From the NCBI GenBank assembly GCA_009993005.1, contig JAACUH010000073.1, forward strand, positions 1 through 52,614: a stretch of DNA of 52,614 bases, in the 5' to 3' direction. The first letter of the stretch is position 1; each line of letters starts with the position of its first letter. This stretch comes from Rhodobacterales bacterium (GTDB lineage Bacteria > Pseudomonadota > Alphaproteobacteria > Rhodobacterales > Rhodobacteraceae). Positions 17,733 to 26,260 of this stretch are shown here, in pieces. The position numbers were made by a program, and so were the translations under genes. Below the pieces are notes generated by a model. The model searched no databases, was not told the DNA's origin, and saw only the letters and a list, made by a program, of their open reading frames with translations.

Positions 17733-18302
17733 ATGCGTGACGAGTTTCCTGACAAGGACAGGACGCTGGGGGCCGACCTGCGTGCGCTCAGGCTGGCGCG
17801 GGGGCTCACGCTCAGTGTTCTGGCGTCGCGGCTGGGTCGTTCTGTCGGCTGGCTCAGCCAGGTGGAGCGGGACATCTCGCAGCCTGATGTGGCCGATCTG
17901 CGGCAGATTGCGGCGGCGCTCGATGTGTCCTTGTCGAGCCTCTTTCGCGTCGCCGCAGCGCCCGACGAACAGGGCCACATCGTGCGCAGTTCTGCCCGCC
18001 GCCCGATCGGGTCGCGCGAGGCGGGGCTGGTCGAGGAGTTGCTGTCGCCCGATCTGACCGATGCCTTCGAGATGGTGCGCTCCACCTTTGAGCCCGGCGC
18101 GCGGCTGACGACGCCGGTGGTGCGTCCGACCCAGGAGGTCGGCTATATCGTGAGCGGCCGGCTCGACCTCACCATCGCGGGGCGGCTTTACCATCTGCGC
18201 GAGGGTGACAGTTTCCGTATCCGGGGCGAGCCCTTTGTCTGGATGAACCCCTATCCAGACCCCTGCGTCGCGATCTGGGTCATTGCGCCGCCAATCTATT
18301 GA
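17733..18302 (+). CDS. XRE-family regulator with C-terminal cupin
   Basis: A 189-residue regulator: a helix-turn-helix (about 13-68; LRALRLARGLTLSVLASRLG, then SVGWLSQVERDISQP) followed by a cupin domain (about 105-185; VGYIVSGRLDLTIAGRLYHL, then EGDSFRI). This architecture is typical of local regulators of amino acid, polyamine or methylated-amine catabolism, where the cupin binds the effector. GGAGG lies six bases before the ATG at 17733, deciding against the upstream ATG at 17715. It heads the operon that follows (11-base gap) and probably controls it. Confidence 0.9.
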   Translation: MRDEFPDKDRTLGADLRALRLARGLTLSVLASRLGRSVGWLSQVERDISQPDVADLRQIAAALDVSLSSLFRVAAAPDEQGHIVRSSARRPIGSREAGLVEELLSPDLTDAFEMVRSTFEPGARLTTPVVRPTQEVGYIVSGRLDLTIAGRLYHLREGDSFRIRGEPFVWMNPYPDPCVAIWVIAPPIY

Positions 18303-18313
18303 GGACCAGTGTC

Positions 18314-18694
18314 ATGCTGAACGGAAAATGCCTCTGCGGCGCGATCACCTTTACCGTCCGGGGCGACCCGGTCGATACCGCCTATTGCCATTGCAGCCAG
18401 TGCCGCAGGCAGTCGGGGCATTATTGGGCGTCGGCCAGCGTGCTGCTGGATGACATTTCCATCAGCGGTGAGGTGAGCTGGTTTGCCGCGAGCCCCATCG
18501 CGCGGCGCGGCTTTTGTGCCACCTGCGGGTCGTTTCTGTTCTGGCAGGGCAATGACGCGGATAACATCGGCTTTTCGCTCGGCGCCATCGACGGGCCGAC
18601 CGGCATCACGGTGGCGAAGCATATCTTTGTGGCGGACAAGGGCGACTATTACCCGATCTGCGATGGTCTGCCGCAGGAGAGGTCCGAGACATGA
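18314..18694 (+). CDS. GFA/CENP-V family zinc protein
   Basis: A 126-residue GFA-family protein. Zinc-ligand cysteines are visible: C6 and C8 (KCLCGA), C25, C27 and C30 (CHCSQC), C68 and C71 (CATCGS). The family was named for glutathione-dependent formaldehyde activation, though many members lack demonstrated activity. Its place in front of two formaldehyde-producing-type demethylase genes makes a C1-handling role attractive but unproven. ATG 18314 is chosen over TTG 18299. The next gene overlaps its stop by four bases (ATGA). Confidence 0.87.
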   Translation: MLNGKCLCGAITFTVRGDPVDTAYCHCSQCRRQSGHYWASASVLLDDISISGEVSWFAASPIARRGFCATCGSFLFWQGNDADNIGFSLGAIDGPTGITVAKHIFVADKGDYYPICDGLPQERSET

Positions 18695-21123
18695 GCGATT
18701 TTCCCACAACCGCGCGCGTGGTCATCATCGGCGGCGGCGCTGTCGGGGTCTCGGCGCTCTATCACCTCGCCCGCGCTGGCTGGACCGATTGTGTGCTGCT
18801 GGAAAAGAACGAGCTTACCGCCGGCAGCACCTGGCATGCGGCGGGCAACTGCCCATCCTTCAGCACGTCCTGGGCGGTGATGAACATGCAGCGCTATTCG
18901 CTCTCGCTCTATCGCGGGCTGGCCGAGGCGGTGGATTACCCGATGAACTATCACGTCACCGGGTCGATCCGGCTCGGCCACAGCCGCGCGCGGATGCAGG
19001 AGTTTGCCCGCGCGCGCGGCATGGGGCAGGCGCAGGGCATGGCGCTCGAGCTCATGCAGGTGGCCGACCTGAAGGACCGCTATCCATTTCTCGAGACGCA
19101 TGACCTTGCCGGTGCGCTCTATGACCCCGACGATGGCGACATCGACCCCGCGCAGCTCACCCAGGCGCTGGCCAAGGGCGCACGGGCGCTGGGCGCGCGG
19201 ATCCTGCGGCATTGCCCGGCCACCGGTGTCAGCCGCGCGGGCGACGAATGGGTTGTGCAGACCGCGCAGGGCGCGATCCGCTGCGAAAAGGTCGTGAATG
19301 CGGCGGGCTATTATGCGCAGCGCGTTGGCGAATGGTTCCGCCCTTATGGCGGGCGCCGCGTTCCCATGGTGGTGATGAGCCACCAGTATTTCCTCACCGA
19401 GCCGATTGCCGAACTCGAGGCCTGGACGCGCGATCATGGCAAGCTGCCGCTCTTGCGCGATGTGGACAGCTCCTACTACCTGCGGCAGGAGAAATACGGG
19501 CTCAACCTCGGCCCCTATGAGCGCAATTGCCGCGCCCATTGGGTGACGCCCGATGACCCGATGCCCGAGGATTTCAGCTTTCAGCTTTTCCCCGACGATC
19601 TCGAGCGGCTCGAGTGGTATATCGAGGATGCGATGGCGCGGGTGCCGGTGCTGGGCCGCGCGGGGGTGGGCAAGGTCATCAACGGGCCGATCCCTTATGC
19701 GCCAGACGGCCTGCCGCTGCTGGGCCCGATGCCGGGTGTGCGCAATGCCTATGAGGCCTGTGTCTTTACCTTTGGCATCACCCAGGCGGGTGGCGCGGGC
19801 AAGGTGCTGGCCGAATGGGTGACAGAGGGGCAGACGGAATGGGACATGTGGTCCTGCGACCCGCGCCGGTTCACCGCCCATGCCGACACGGCCTATACGC
19901 AGGCCAAGGCGGTCGAGACCTATGGTCACGAATATGCGATGCATTTTCCGCATCACCGCTGGCCTGCCGGGGCCGGGCAGCGTAAGTCGCCGCTGCACGA
20001 CAGGCTGGCGGCGGCCGGCGCGGTCTTTGGCGCCTATAACGGGTGGGAGCGGGCAGACTGGTTTGCCGCCCCCGGCGACGATCTGTCAGAGGCCGCCACA
20101 CAGACCTGGGGCCGCGCCGGCCCGTGGGAGCCGCGCGTGGCGGCCGAATGCGCGGCGGTGCGCGATGGCTGCGGCGTGCTCGCGATCTCGGGCTTTACCC
20201 GGCTCATGGTCGAGGGGCCGGGCGCGCGCGCCTTTGTGGACAGCCTGACCGCCTCGCGCCTGCCGCGCGAAGGGCGTGTGGGGCTGGCCTATTTCCCCGA
20301 CAGCCGGGGCCGGATCGTCACCGAGATGTCGGTGATGACCCATGGTCCGGACAGGGTGGGCCTGATCACCGCGAGCGTGGCGCAATGGCATGATGCCGAG
20401 CATCTCTGGCGGCGCGCGCCCTCCGGCATCTCGGTCACGGACCGGTCCGACACCATGGAATGCCTGCTCGTCACCGGCCCGCAGGCGCGTGCGGTGCTGG
20501 CGGGGCTGACGGACGCCGACCTCACGCGGCCCTGGCTGAGTGTGCAGGAGGCGACCGTCGCGGGCTGTGCCGTCGCGCTCCTGCGCGTGTCCTTTGCCGG
20601 TGAACTGGGGTGGGAGGTGCATTGCGCCGCCGCCGACGCCCCGGCGATCTGGGATGCGGTGACGGGCGCGGGGGCGGTTCCCTTTGGCATGTGGGCGCTC
20701 GACGCGCTGCGGCTGGAAAAGGGCTACCGGACCTGGAAGGGCGATCTGTCGAGCGATTACTCGCTCCTGGGTGCGGGGCTTGGCCGCTTTATCGACTGGG
20801 ACAAGGAGTTTCCCGGCAAGGCCGCGCTGCTGGCCGAGAAGGCGGCGGGCGGCGGCAAACGCTTTGCCGTGCTCACGCTGGAGGCGCCGGGCGACAGCGA
20901 CGCGCCCGCGATGGCGAACGTCTGGAAGGACGGCGCGATCATCGGCGAGGTGACATCGGGCGGCTGGGGCTACCGGGTCGGCGCGTCGATCGGGCTTGCC
21001 ATGGTCGCAGGCGTGGCGCCCGGCGACCGGGTCGAGGTCGAGATCTTTGGCGACCGTTATGCCGCAACCGTGCGCGGTGACGGGCCCTTGTGGGATCCGG
21101 GCAATGACCGGTTGAGGGCGTGA
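18691..21123 (+). CDS. Dimethylglycine/sarcosine dehydrogenase-like flavoprotein (paralogue 1)
   Basis: An 810-residue oxidoreductase. Order of domains: FAD-binding DAO domain (residues 10-390; VVIIGGGAVG, LEKNELTAGSTWHAAG), an FAO-type middle domain, then a glycine-cleavage T-protein-like folate domain and its C-terminal barrel (about 440-800). Such enzymes demethylate N-methyl amino acids, passing the methyl carbon to tetrahydrofolate. The WHAAG histidine is where, as I recall, mammalian relatives attach FAD covalently. Substrate is not decided; it is diverged from the paralogue at 22053, especially after WHAAG (NCPSFSTSW), so different substrates are likely. Confidence 0.85.
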   Translation: MSDFPTTARVVIIGGGAVGVSALYHLARAGWTDCVLLEKNELTAGSTWHAAGNCPSFSTSWAVMNMQRYSLSLYRGLAEAVDYPMNYHVTGSIRLGHSRARMQEFARARGMGQAQGMALELMQVADLKDRYPFLETHDLAGALYDPDDGDIDPAQLTQALAKGARALGARILRHCPATGVSRAGDEWVVQTAQGAIRCEKVVNAAGYYAQRVGEWFRPYGGRRVPMVVMSHQYFLTEPIAELEAWTRDHGKLPLLRDVDSSYYLRQEKYGLNLGPYERNCRAHWVTPDDPMPEDFSFQLFPDDLERLEWYIEDAMARVPVLGRAGVGKVINGPIPYAPDGLPLLGPMPGVRNAYEACVFTFGITQAGGAGKVLAEWVTEGQTEWDMWSCDPRRFTAHADTAYTQAKAVETYGHEYAMHFPHHRWPAGAGQRKSPLHDRLAAAGAVFGAYNGWERADWFAAPGDDLSEAATQTWGRAGPWEPRVAAECAAVRDGCGVLAISGFTRLMVEGPGARAFVDSLTASRLPREGRVGLAYFPDSRGRIVTEMSVMTHGPDRVGLITASVAQWHDAEHLWRRAPSGISVTDRSDTMECLLVTGPQARAVLAGLTDADLTRPWLSVQEATVAGCAVALLRVSFAGELGWEVHCAAADAPAIWDAVTGAGAVPFGMWALDALRLEKGYRTWKGDLSSDYSLLGAGLGRFIDWDKEFPGKAALLAEKAAGGGKRFAVLTLEAPGDSDAPAMANVWKDGAIIGEVTSGGWGYRVGASIGLAMVAGVAPGDRVEVEIFGDRYAATVRGDGPLWDPGNDRLRA

Positions 21124-21163
21124 CGACGATGATCAGGCGACATCATGGGGAAAGGGGCGTGGC

Positions 21164-22060
21164 ATGGCAGATGTGATCTTGCTCGACGGCGGGATGGGGC
21201 AGGAACTGATCCATCGGGCGGGCGACCGGCCGACGCCCTTGTGGTCCACGCAGGTGATGATGGAGCATCCCGGCATGGTCGCGGCGGTGCATGGCGACTA
21301 TTTCGCGGCCGGGGCGACGGTGGCCACGACCAACACCTATTGCATCCACCACGACCGGCTGGAACCTGCCGGCCTCGACGGCGATTTCCGCGCGTTGCAC
21401 GATGCGGCGCTGGCGGCGGCGCAGGGGGCACGGCAGGCCGCCGGACATGGGCGGATCGCGGGCAGCATCGGGCCGCTGGTCGCCTCCTACCGGCCCGAGG
21501 TGCATCCGCCCCATGCCGAAGCGGTCGCGAAATATGCCGAGGTCGCCCGCGTGATCGCGCCACAGGTGGACCTCATCCTGTGCGAGACGGTGGCCTCGCT
21601 CGCCCATGCGCGCGCGGTGCTCGAGGGGGCGCTGACAGCCGGCCTGCCGGTCTGGCTCTCGGTCACGGTCGGCGACCGCGACGGCAGCCTCTTGCGCTCG
21701 GGCGAGCCGGTGGCCGCGGCGGGCGCGCTGGCGGCCGCGATGGGCGCGCAGGCGGTGCTCGCCAACTGCTCTGCGCCCGAGGCGATGGCGGCGGCGATGG
21801 AGGCGCTGCGACCGGCCGGCCTGCCCTTTGGCGCCTATGCCAACGGGTTCACGCAGATCACCGAGGATTTCCTCAAGGACCGCCCGACGGTCGATGCGCT
21901 TTCGGCGCGGCGCGATCTGGGGCCTGACGCCTATGCCGCCTTTGCGCTGGGCTGGGTCCGGCAGGGCGCCACCATCGTCGGCGGCTGCTGCGAGGTGGGC
22001 CCGGCGCATATCGCCGCTGTGGCGCGCGGACTGACAGCAGAGGGGCACCGCATTGTCTGA
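21164..22060 (+). CDS. Homocysteine S-methyltransferase-like protein (BHMT family)
   Basis: A 298-residue pterin-independent S-methyltransferase domain. The zinc-binding cysteines are present: C202 in LANCSAPEA and the pair C275-C276 in VGGCCEVGP. The opening LLDGGMGQEL and the TNTY segment are typical. Family members move a methyl group from betaine, S-methylmethionine or a related donor to homocysteine. Lying between two dimethylglycine dehydrogenase-like genes, betaine-homocysteine methyl transfer producing dimethylglycine is the simplest inference. It overlaps the next gene by eight bases. Confidence 0.88.
   Translation: MADVILLDGGMGQELIHRAGDRPTPLWSTQVMMEHPGMVAAVHGDYFAAGATVATTNTYCIHHDRLEPAGLDGDFRALHDAALAAAQGARQAAGHGRIAGSIGPLVASYRPEVHPPHAEAVAKYAEVARVIAPQVDLILCETVASLAHARAVLEGALTAGLPVWLSVTVGDRDGSLLRSGEPVAAAGALAAAMGAQAVLANCSAPEAMAAAMEALRPAGLPFGAYANGFTQITEDFLKDRPTVDALSARRDLGPDAYAAFALGWVRQGATIVGGCCEVGPAHIAAVARGLTAEGHRIV
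22039..22045 (+). promoter_or_regulatory. Ribosome-binding site deciding a TTG start
   Basis: AGAGGGG lies seven bases before TTG at 22053. No ATG or GTG in the frame gives a complete N-terminus, whereas TTG gives MSDLIPRAARAVIIGGG, matching the MSDF start of the upstream paralogue. Confidence 0.7.
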
Positions 22061-24500
22061 TCTGATCCCCAGGGCGGCCCGCGCGGTCATCATCGGCGGC
22101 GGTGTCGTCGGCTGCTCGGTCGCGTATCACCTCACGCAACAGGGCTGGCGCGACGTTGTGCTGCTCGAACGCAAGCGGCTCACCTCTGGCACCACATGGC
22201 ACGCGGCGGGCCTGATCGCGCAACTGCGGGCGACGGCGAACATGACCAGGCTCGCGAAATACAGCCAGGAGCTTTACGGCAGTCTCGAGGCCGAGACAGG
22301 GGTTGCCACCGGCTTCAGACGGGTGGGGTCGATCACCGCCGCGCTGACGGCCGAGCGGCTGGAAGAGATCACCCGCCTCGCCGCCATGGCGCGCGCCTTT
22401 GGGGTGGAGGTCGAAGAGATCAGCACCGCCGAGGTCGGCGCGCGCTATCCGCATCTGAACCTTGACGGCGTCACCGGCGGCGTCTGGCTGCCCAGGGACG
22501 GGCAGGGCGACCCGACCGGCATCGCGCTGGCGCTGGCCAAGGGCGCGCGGATGCGCGGCGCGGTGATCGCCGAGAATACCGCCGTCACCGGCATGACCCG
22601 CGCGCACAGCCGCATCACCGGCGTCGATTGGCAGGCCGGCGAGGCGCGCGGCCATATCGCCTGCGACATGGTGGTGAACTGCGCCGGCATGTGGGGCCGC
22701 GAGGTCGGCCTGATGGCGGGCGTCAACGTGCCGCTTCAGGCCTGCGAACATTTCTACATCATGAGCGAGCCCATCGCCGGCCTCGGCCCGCTGCCGGTGC
22801 TGCGCGTGCCCGACGAATGCGCCTATTACAAGCAGGACGCGGGCAAGATGATGCTGGGCGCGTTCGAACCCGTGGCGAAACCCTGGGCGATGGGCGGGAT
22901 CCCGGCCGGGTTCGAATTCGACCAGTTGCCCGAGGATTTCGACCATTTCGAGCCGATCCTCGCCGCAGCCGTCGCCCGGATGCCGATGCTGGCGACGGCG
23001 GGCATCCACACCTTCTTCAACGGACCAGAGAGTTTCACCCCCGACAACGCCTATCACCTCGGCCTCGCGCCGGGGATGGACAATGTCTGGGTCGCGGCCG
23101 GCTTCAACTCCATCGGGATCCAGTCGGCGGGCGGCGCGGGCATGGCACTCGCCGCCTGGATGGATACGGGCGAAAAGCCGTTCGATCTGGGCGATGTGGA
23201 TATCGCGCGGATGCAGCCCTTTCAGGGCAACAAGACCTACCTGGGCGCCCGCGTGACCGAGGCGCTGGGGCTTCTCTATGCCGACCATTTCCCCTACCGC
23301 CAGAAGGCCACCGCGCGCGGCATCCGCCGCACGCCTTTCCACGCGCAACTCGACGCGCGCGGCGCGGTCTTTGGCGAATTGGCCGGGTGGGAGCGGGCGA
23401 ACTGGTTCGCGCGGCCGGGGCAGGCGCGGGACTACGTCTATAGTTGGAAGCGACAGAACTTTTTCGAGAATGTCCGCGACGAGGTGATGGCGGTGCGCAC
23501 GGGCGTGGGCATGTATGACATGTCCTCCTTCGGCAAGCTCCGGGTCGAGGGGCGCGAGGCCGAGGCCTTTCTCAACCGCGTCTGCGGGGCAGATGTCGCG
23601 GTGCCGGTGGGGCGCATCGTCTATACGCAATTCCTCAACCGCGCCGGCGGGATCGAGGCCGATGTGACCGTCACCCGCCTGTCCGAGACGGCGTTCCTGA
23701 TCGTCACCCCCGCCGCGACCCGGCTCGCCGACGAGACCTGGCTGCGCCGTCATCTGGGCGATGCGCAGGCCGTCATCACCGATGTGACGGCGGCCGAGGG
23801 CGTGCTCGCCGTCATGGGCCCGCGCGCGCGCGACGTGATGCAGGCCGTGTCGCCTGCCGATTTCTCCAACGCCGCCAACCCCTTCGGCACCGCACAGACG
23901 GTCGAGATCGGCATGGCGCTGGCCCGTGTCCACCGCGTGTCCTATGTGGGCGAACTGGGCTGGGAGGTCTATGTCAGCGCCGACATGGCCGCCCATGTGT
24001 TCGACGTGCTGTGGGAGGCGGGGCAGGCGCAGGGACTGCGGCTCTGCGGGATGCACATGATGGACTGCGCCCGCATCGAAAAGGCGTTCCGCCATTTCGG
24101 CCATGACATCACCAGCGAGGATCACGTGCTCGAGGCCGGGCTTGGCTTTGCCCTGGGGATGGGCAAGGCCGATTTCATCGGTCGCGATGCCGTGCTGGCC
24201 AGGCGTGACGCGGGCCTTGCACGCCGGCTGGTGCAGTTCCGCCTGACCGATCCAGAGCCGCTGCTTTACCATAACGAGCCGATCCTGCGCGACGGGCAGA
24301 TCGTCGGGCAACTCACCTCGGGCGCCTATGGCCATTTCCTCGGCGGGGCCATCGGGATGGGCTATGTCCCCTGCGCAGGCGAAAGCGCCGCGCAGGTGCT
24401 GGCCTGCGGCTACGAGATCGACGTCGCGGGCGTGCGGGTGCGGGCAGAAGCGGCGCTGCGCCCGCTCTACGACCCCAAGGGAGAGCGGGCCAAGGGCTGA
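22053..24500 (+). CDS. Dimethylglycine/sarcosine dehydrogenase-like flavoprotein (paralogue 2)
   Basis: An 815-residue protein with the same DAO, FAO-middle, GCV_T and GCV_T C-terminal architecture as the gene at 18691. FAD motif AVIIGGGVVGCSVAYHL is followed by TSGTTWHAAGLIAQLRATAN, split around the covalent-FAD-type histidine. The latter half has VSYVGELGWEVYVSADM and MMDCARIEKAFRHFGHDI, close to classical dimethylglycine and sarcosine dehydrogenases; it therefore looks the more canonical of the two. Translation probably starts at TTG, overlapping the methyltransferase gene by eight bases. Confidence 0.87.
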   Translation: MSDLIPRAARAVIIGGGVVGCSVAYHLTQQGWRDVVLLERKRLTSGTTWHAAGLIAQLRATANMTRLAKYSQELYGSLEAETGVATGFRRVGSITAALTAERLEEITRLAAMARAFGVEVEEISTAEVGARYPHLNLDGVTGGVWLPRDGQGDPTGIALALAKGARMRGAVIAENTAVTGMTRAHSRITGVDWQAGEARGHIACDMVVNCAGMWGREVGLMAGVNVPLQACEHFYIMSEPIAGLGPLPVLRVPDECAYYKQDAGKMMLGAFEPVAKPWAMGGIPAGFEFDQLPEDFDHFEPILAAAVARMPMLATAGIHTFFNGPESFTPDNAYHLGLAPGMDNVWVAAGFNSIGIQSAGGAGMALAAWMDTGEKPFDLGDVDIARMQPFQGNKTYLGARVTEALGLLYADHFPYRQKATARGIRRTPFHAQLDARGAVFGELAGWERANWFARPGQARDYVYSWKRQNFFENVRDEVMAVRTGVGMYDMSSFGKLRVEGREAEAFLNRVCGADVAVPVGRIVYTQFLNRAGGIEADVTVTRLSETAFLIVTPAATRLADETWLRRHLGDAQAVITDVTAAEGVLAVMGPRARDVMQAVSPADFSNAANPFGTAQTVEIGMALARVHRVSYVGELGWEVYVSADMAAHVFDVLWEAGQAQGLRLCGMHMMDCARIEKAFRHFGHDITSEDHVLEAGLGFALGMGKADFIGRDAVLARRDAGLARRLVQFRLTDPEPLLYHNEPILRDGQIVGQLTSGAYGHFLGGAIGMGYVPCAGESAAQVLACGYEIDVAGVRVRAEAALRPLYDPKGERAKG

Positions 24501-24566
24501 GCCGTCTCTCGCCCGCCGCCCCAAGCCCGCCTTGAAGCCGCTCCGGCATTCGGGCAACAGGGGGGC

Positions 24567-25457
24567 ATGACCCGCGCAATCCCCCCCAGCGAAGATACCC
24601 CGGCCGGTTTCGGCTATGCCCTTGCCGCCTATCTCTTCTGGGGGGTGCTGCCGCTTTACATGAAGCTGCTCTCCCATATCCCGCCGGCCGAGGTCGTGGC
24701 GCACCGGATCGTCTGGTCGGTGCCGATCGCAGGGGCGATCTTGCTGGTGCTGGGCCGCACCGCCGACCTGCGCGCCGCGCTCACCTCGCCCCGGACGCTG
24801 GCGATGGGGGCTGTGACGGCGGCGCTCATCTCGGTCAACTGGGGCGTCTATGTCTGGGCGATCACCTCAGGCCACGCGCTCGAGGCGGCGCTGGGCTATT
24901 ACATCAACCCGCTGTTCTCAGTCCTGCTGGGCGCCGTCCTGCTGCGCGAGCGGATCGCGCCGCTGCAATGGGCGGCCATCGCGCTGGTCGCCGTGGCGGT
25001 GCTGGTGCTGACGATCGAAAGCGGGGTCGTGCCCTATCTGGCGCTGGCGCTGACGGTCACATGGGGGTTCTACGCCTTTTTCAAGAAATGGCTGCCGGTC
25101 GGCCCCAATCAGGGCTTCATGCTCGAGGTGCTGATCCTGCTGATCCCGGCGCTGGCCTATCTGGGCTATCTGACAACCCAGGGGCAGGGCCACTTCGGCG
25201 GCTCGCCGCGCGACATCGGCCTGCTCCTGGGCTGCGGCGTTGTCACGGCTGTGCCGCTGATGCTCTATGCCAACGGGGCCAAGGGGCTGCGGCTGACCAC
25301 CATCGCGATCCTGCAATACATCTCGCCCACGATGATCTTTCTGGTGGCGGTATTCCTGTTTGACGAACCCTTCGGCCGCGCGCGCGCGATCGCCTTTCCG
25401 ATGATCTGGGCTGCGGTCGCGGTCTACCTGCTCTCGGTCTACAGGCAGCGCCGATGA
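24567..25457 (+). CDS. rarD: RarD-like EamA-family permease
   Basis: A 296-residue inner-membrane protein with about ten hydrophobic segments forming two EamA repeats. RarD markers include YLFWGVLPLYMKLL, VAHRIVWSVP and YINPLFSVLLGAVLLRER. The family belongs to the drug/metabolite transporter superfamily; RarD was named from chloramphenicol sensitivity and its natural substrate is unknown. It follows the demethylation operon by 66 bases and overlaps the downstream RluA gene by four bases (ATGA), so it may be transcribed with either neighbour. Confidence 0.9.
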   Translation: MTRAIPPSEDTPAGFGYALAAYLFWGVLPLYMKLLSHIPPAEVVAHRIVWSVPIAGAILLVLGRTADLRAALTSPRTLAMGAVTAALISVNWGVYVWAITSGHALEAALGYYINPLFSVLLGAVLLRERIAPLQWAAIALVAVAVLVLTIESGVVPYLALALTVTWGFYAFFKKWLPVGPNQGFMLEVLILLIPALAYLGYLTTQGQGHFGGSPRDIGLLLGCGVVTAVPLMLYANGAKGLRLTTIAILQYISPTMIFLVAVFLFDEPFGRARAIAFPMIWAAVAVYLLSVYRQRR

Positions 25458-26104
25458 TCGGGGATACCTACAGCCCGCCACAAGACCCGCTGGTCATCCT
25501 GCATGCCGACCACGAGGTCCTGCTGGTGGACAAGCCCTCGGGGCTGCTCTCCGTGCCGGGCAAGGGCGAACACCTCGCCGATTGCCTGATCGCGCGGGTG
25601 CAGGCGGTCTTTCCGCAGGCGCTGCTGGTGCACCGGCTCGACCGTGACACCTCGGGCGTGATGGTCTTTGCCCTGACGCCCCATGCCCAGCGCCACCTCG
25701 GCCTGCAATTCGAGAACCGGCAGACCAAAAAGACCTATGTCGCGCGTGTATGGGGCGAAATGGCCGCGCGCAGCGGCACTGTCGATCTGCCGCTGATCGT
25801 GGACTGGCCGAACCGGCCCTTGCAGATGGTGGACCCGGTCAACGGCCGCCCCGCCCAGACCGACTGGCGCGTGGTGCGCGCGCGGGATGGCGAGACGCGC
25901 GTGCGGCTGATGCCGCGCACCGGCCGGTCCCACCAGTTGCGCGTGCATATGCTCGCGCTGGGCCATCCGATTCTGGGCGACCCGTTCTACGCCACCGGCC
26001 CCGCCCGCGACCATCCAAGGCTGATGCTGCACAGCGAGGTGCTGCAATTCCGCCATCCCGATGGCGGACAGGGAATGAAGATCACGGCGCCCTGTCCTTT
26101 CTGA
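25454..26104 (+). CDS. RluA-family pseudouridine synthase
   Basis: A 216-residue enzyme that isomerises uridine in RNA. The catalytic motif HRLDRDTSG supplies D63, and DKPSGLLSVPG, RTGRSHQLRVHM and GHPILGDPFY are the other conserved blocks. There is no S4 domain, so it resembles RluA (23S rRNA and tRNA-Phe) more than RluC or RluD, but the RNA target cannot be fixed by reading. Start overlaps rarD by four bases. A convergent VOC gene follows after a repeat-containing gap. Confidence 0.92.
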   Translation: MIGDTYSPPQDPLVILHADHEVLLVDKPSGLLSVPGKGEHLADCLIARVQAVFPQALLVHRLDRDTSGVMVFALTPHAQRHLGLQFENRQTKKTYVARVWGEMAARSGTVDLPLIVDWPNRPLQMVDPVNGRPAQTDWRVVRARDGETRVRLMPRTGRSHQLRVHMLALGHPILGDPFYATGPARDHPRLMLHSEVLQFRHPDGGQGMKITAPCPF

Positions 26105-26131
26105 CAGAACAGGTCCGGCGCCCCGCCCCGG

Positions 26132-26260
26132 CTTCATCTTGCCCCAAATATCCCGGGGGGCAGCCAAAGGCTGCGGGGGCAGCGCCCCCTCTGCCCGTCC
26201 CACCTGCGCGCGGGATGAGGGCGCGGAGCCTCCGGCGGGAGTATTTGAGGCACAAAGAAG
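26132..26260. repeat. Inverted pair of dispersed tail repeats
   Basis: A reverse-oriented repeat at 26132-26160 (CTTCATCTTGCCCC, AAATATCCC) and a forward copy at 26228-26260 (GCCTCCGGCGGGAG, TATTTGAG, GCACAAAGAAG) face each other in the gap between rluA-type gene and the convergent VOC gene. The forward copy ends exactly where the minus-strand gene's stop codon begins. No twin palindromes are present here. The layout suggests a two-way transcription end, by inference. Confidence 0.85.
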
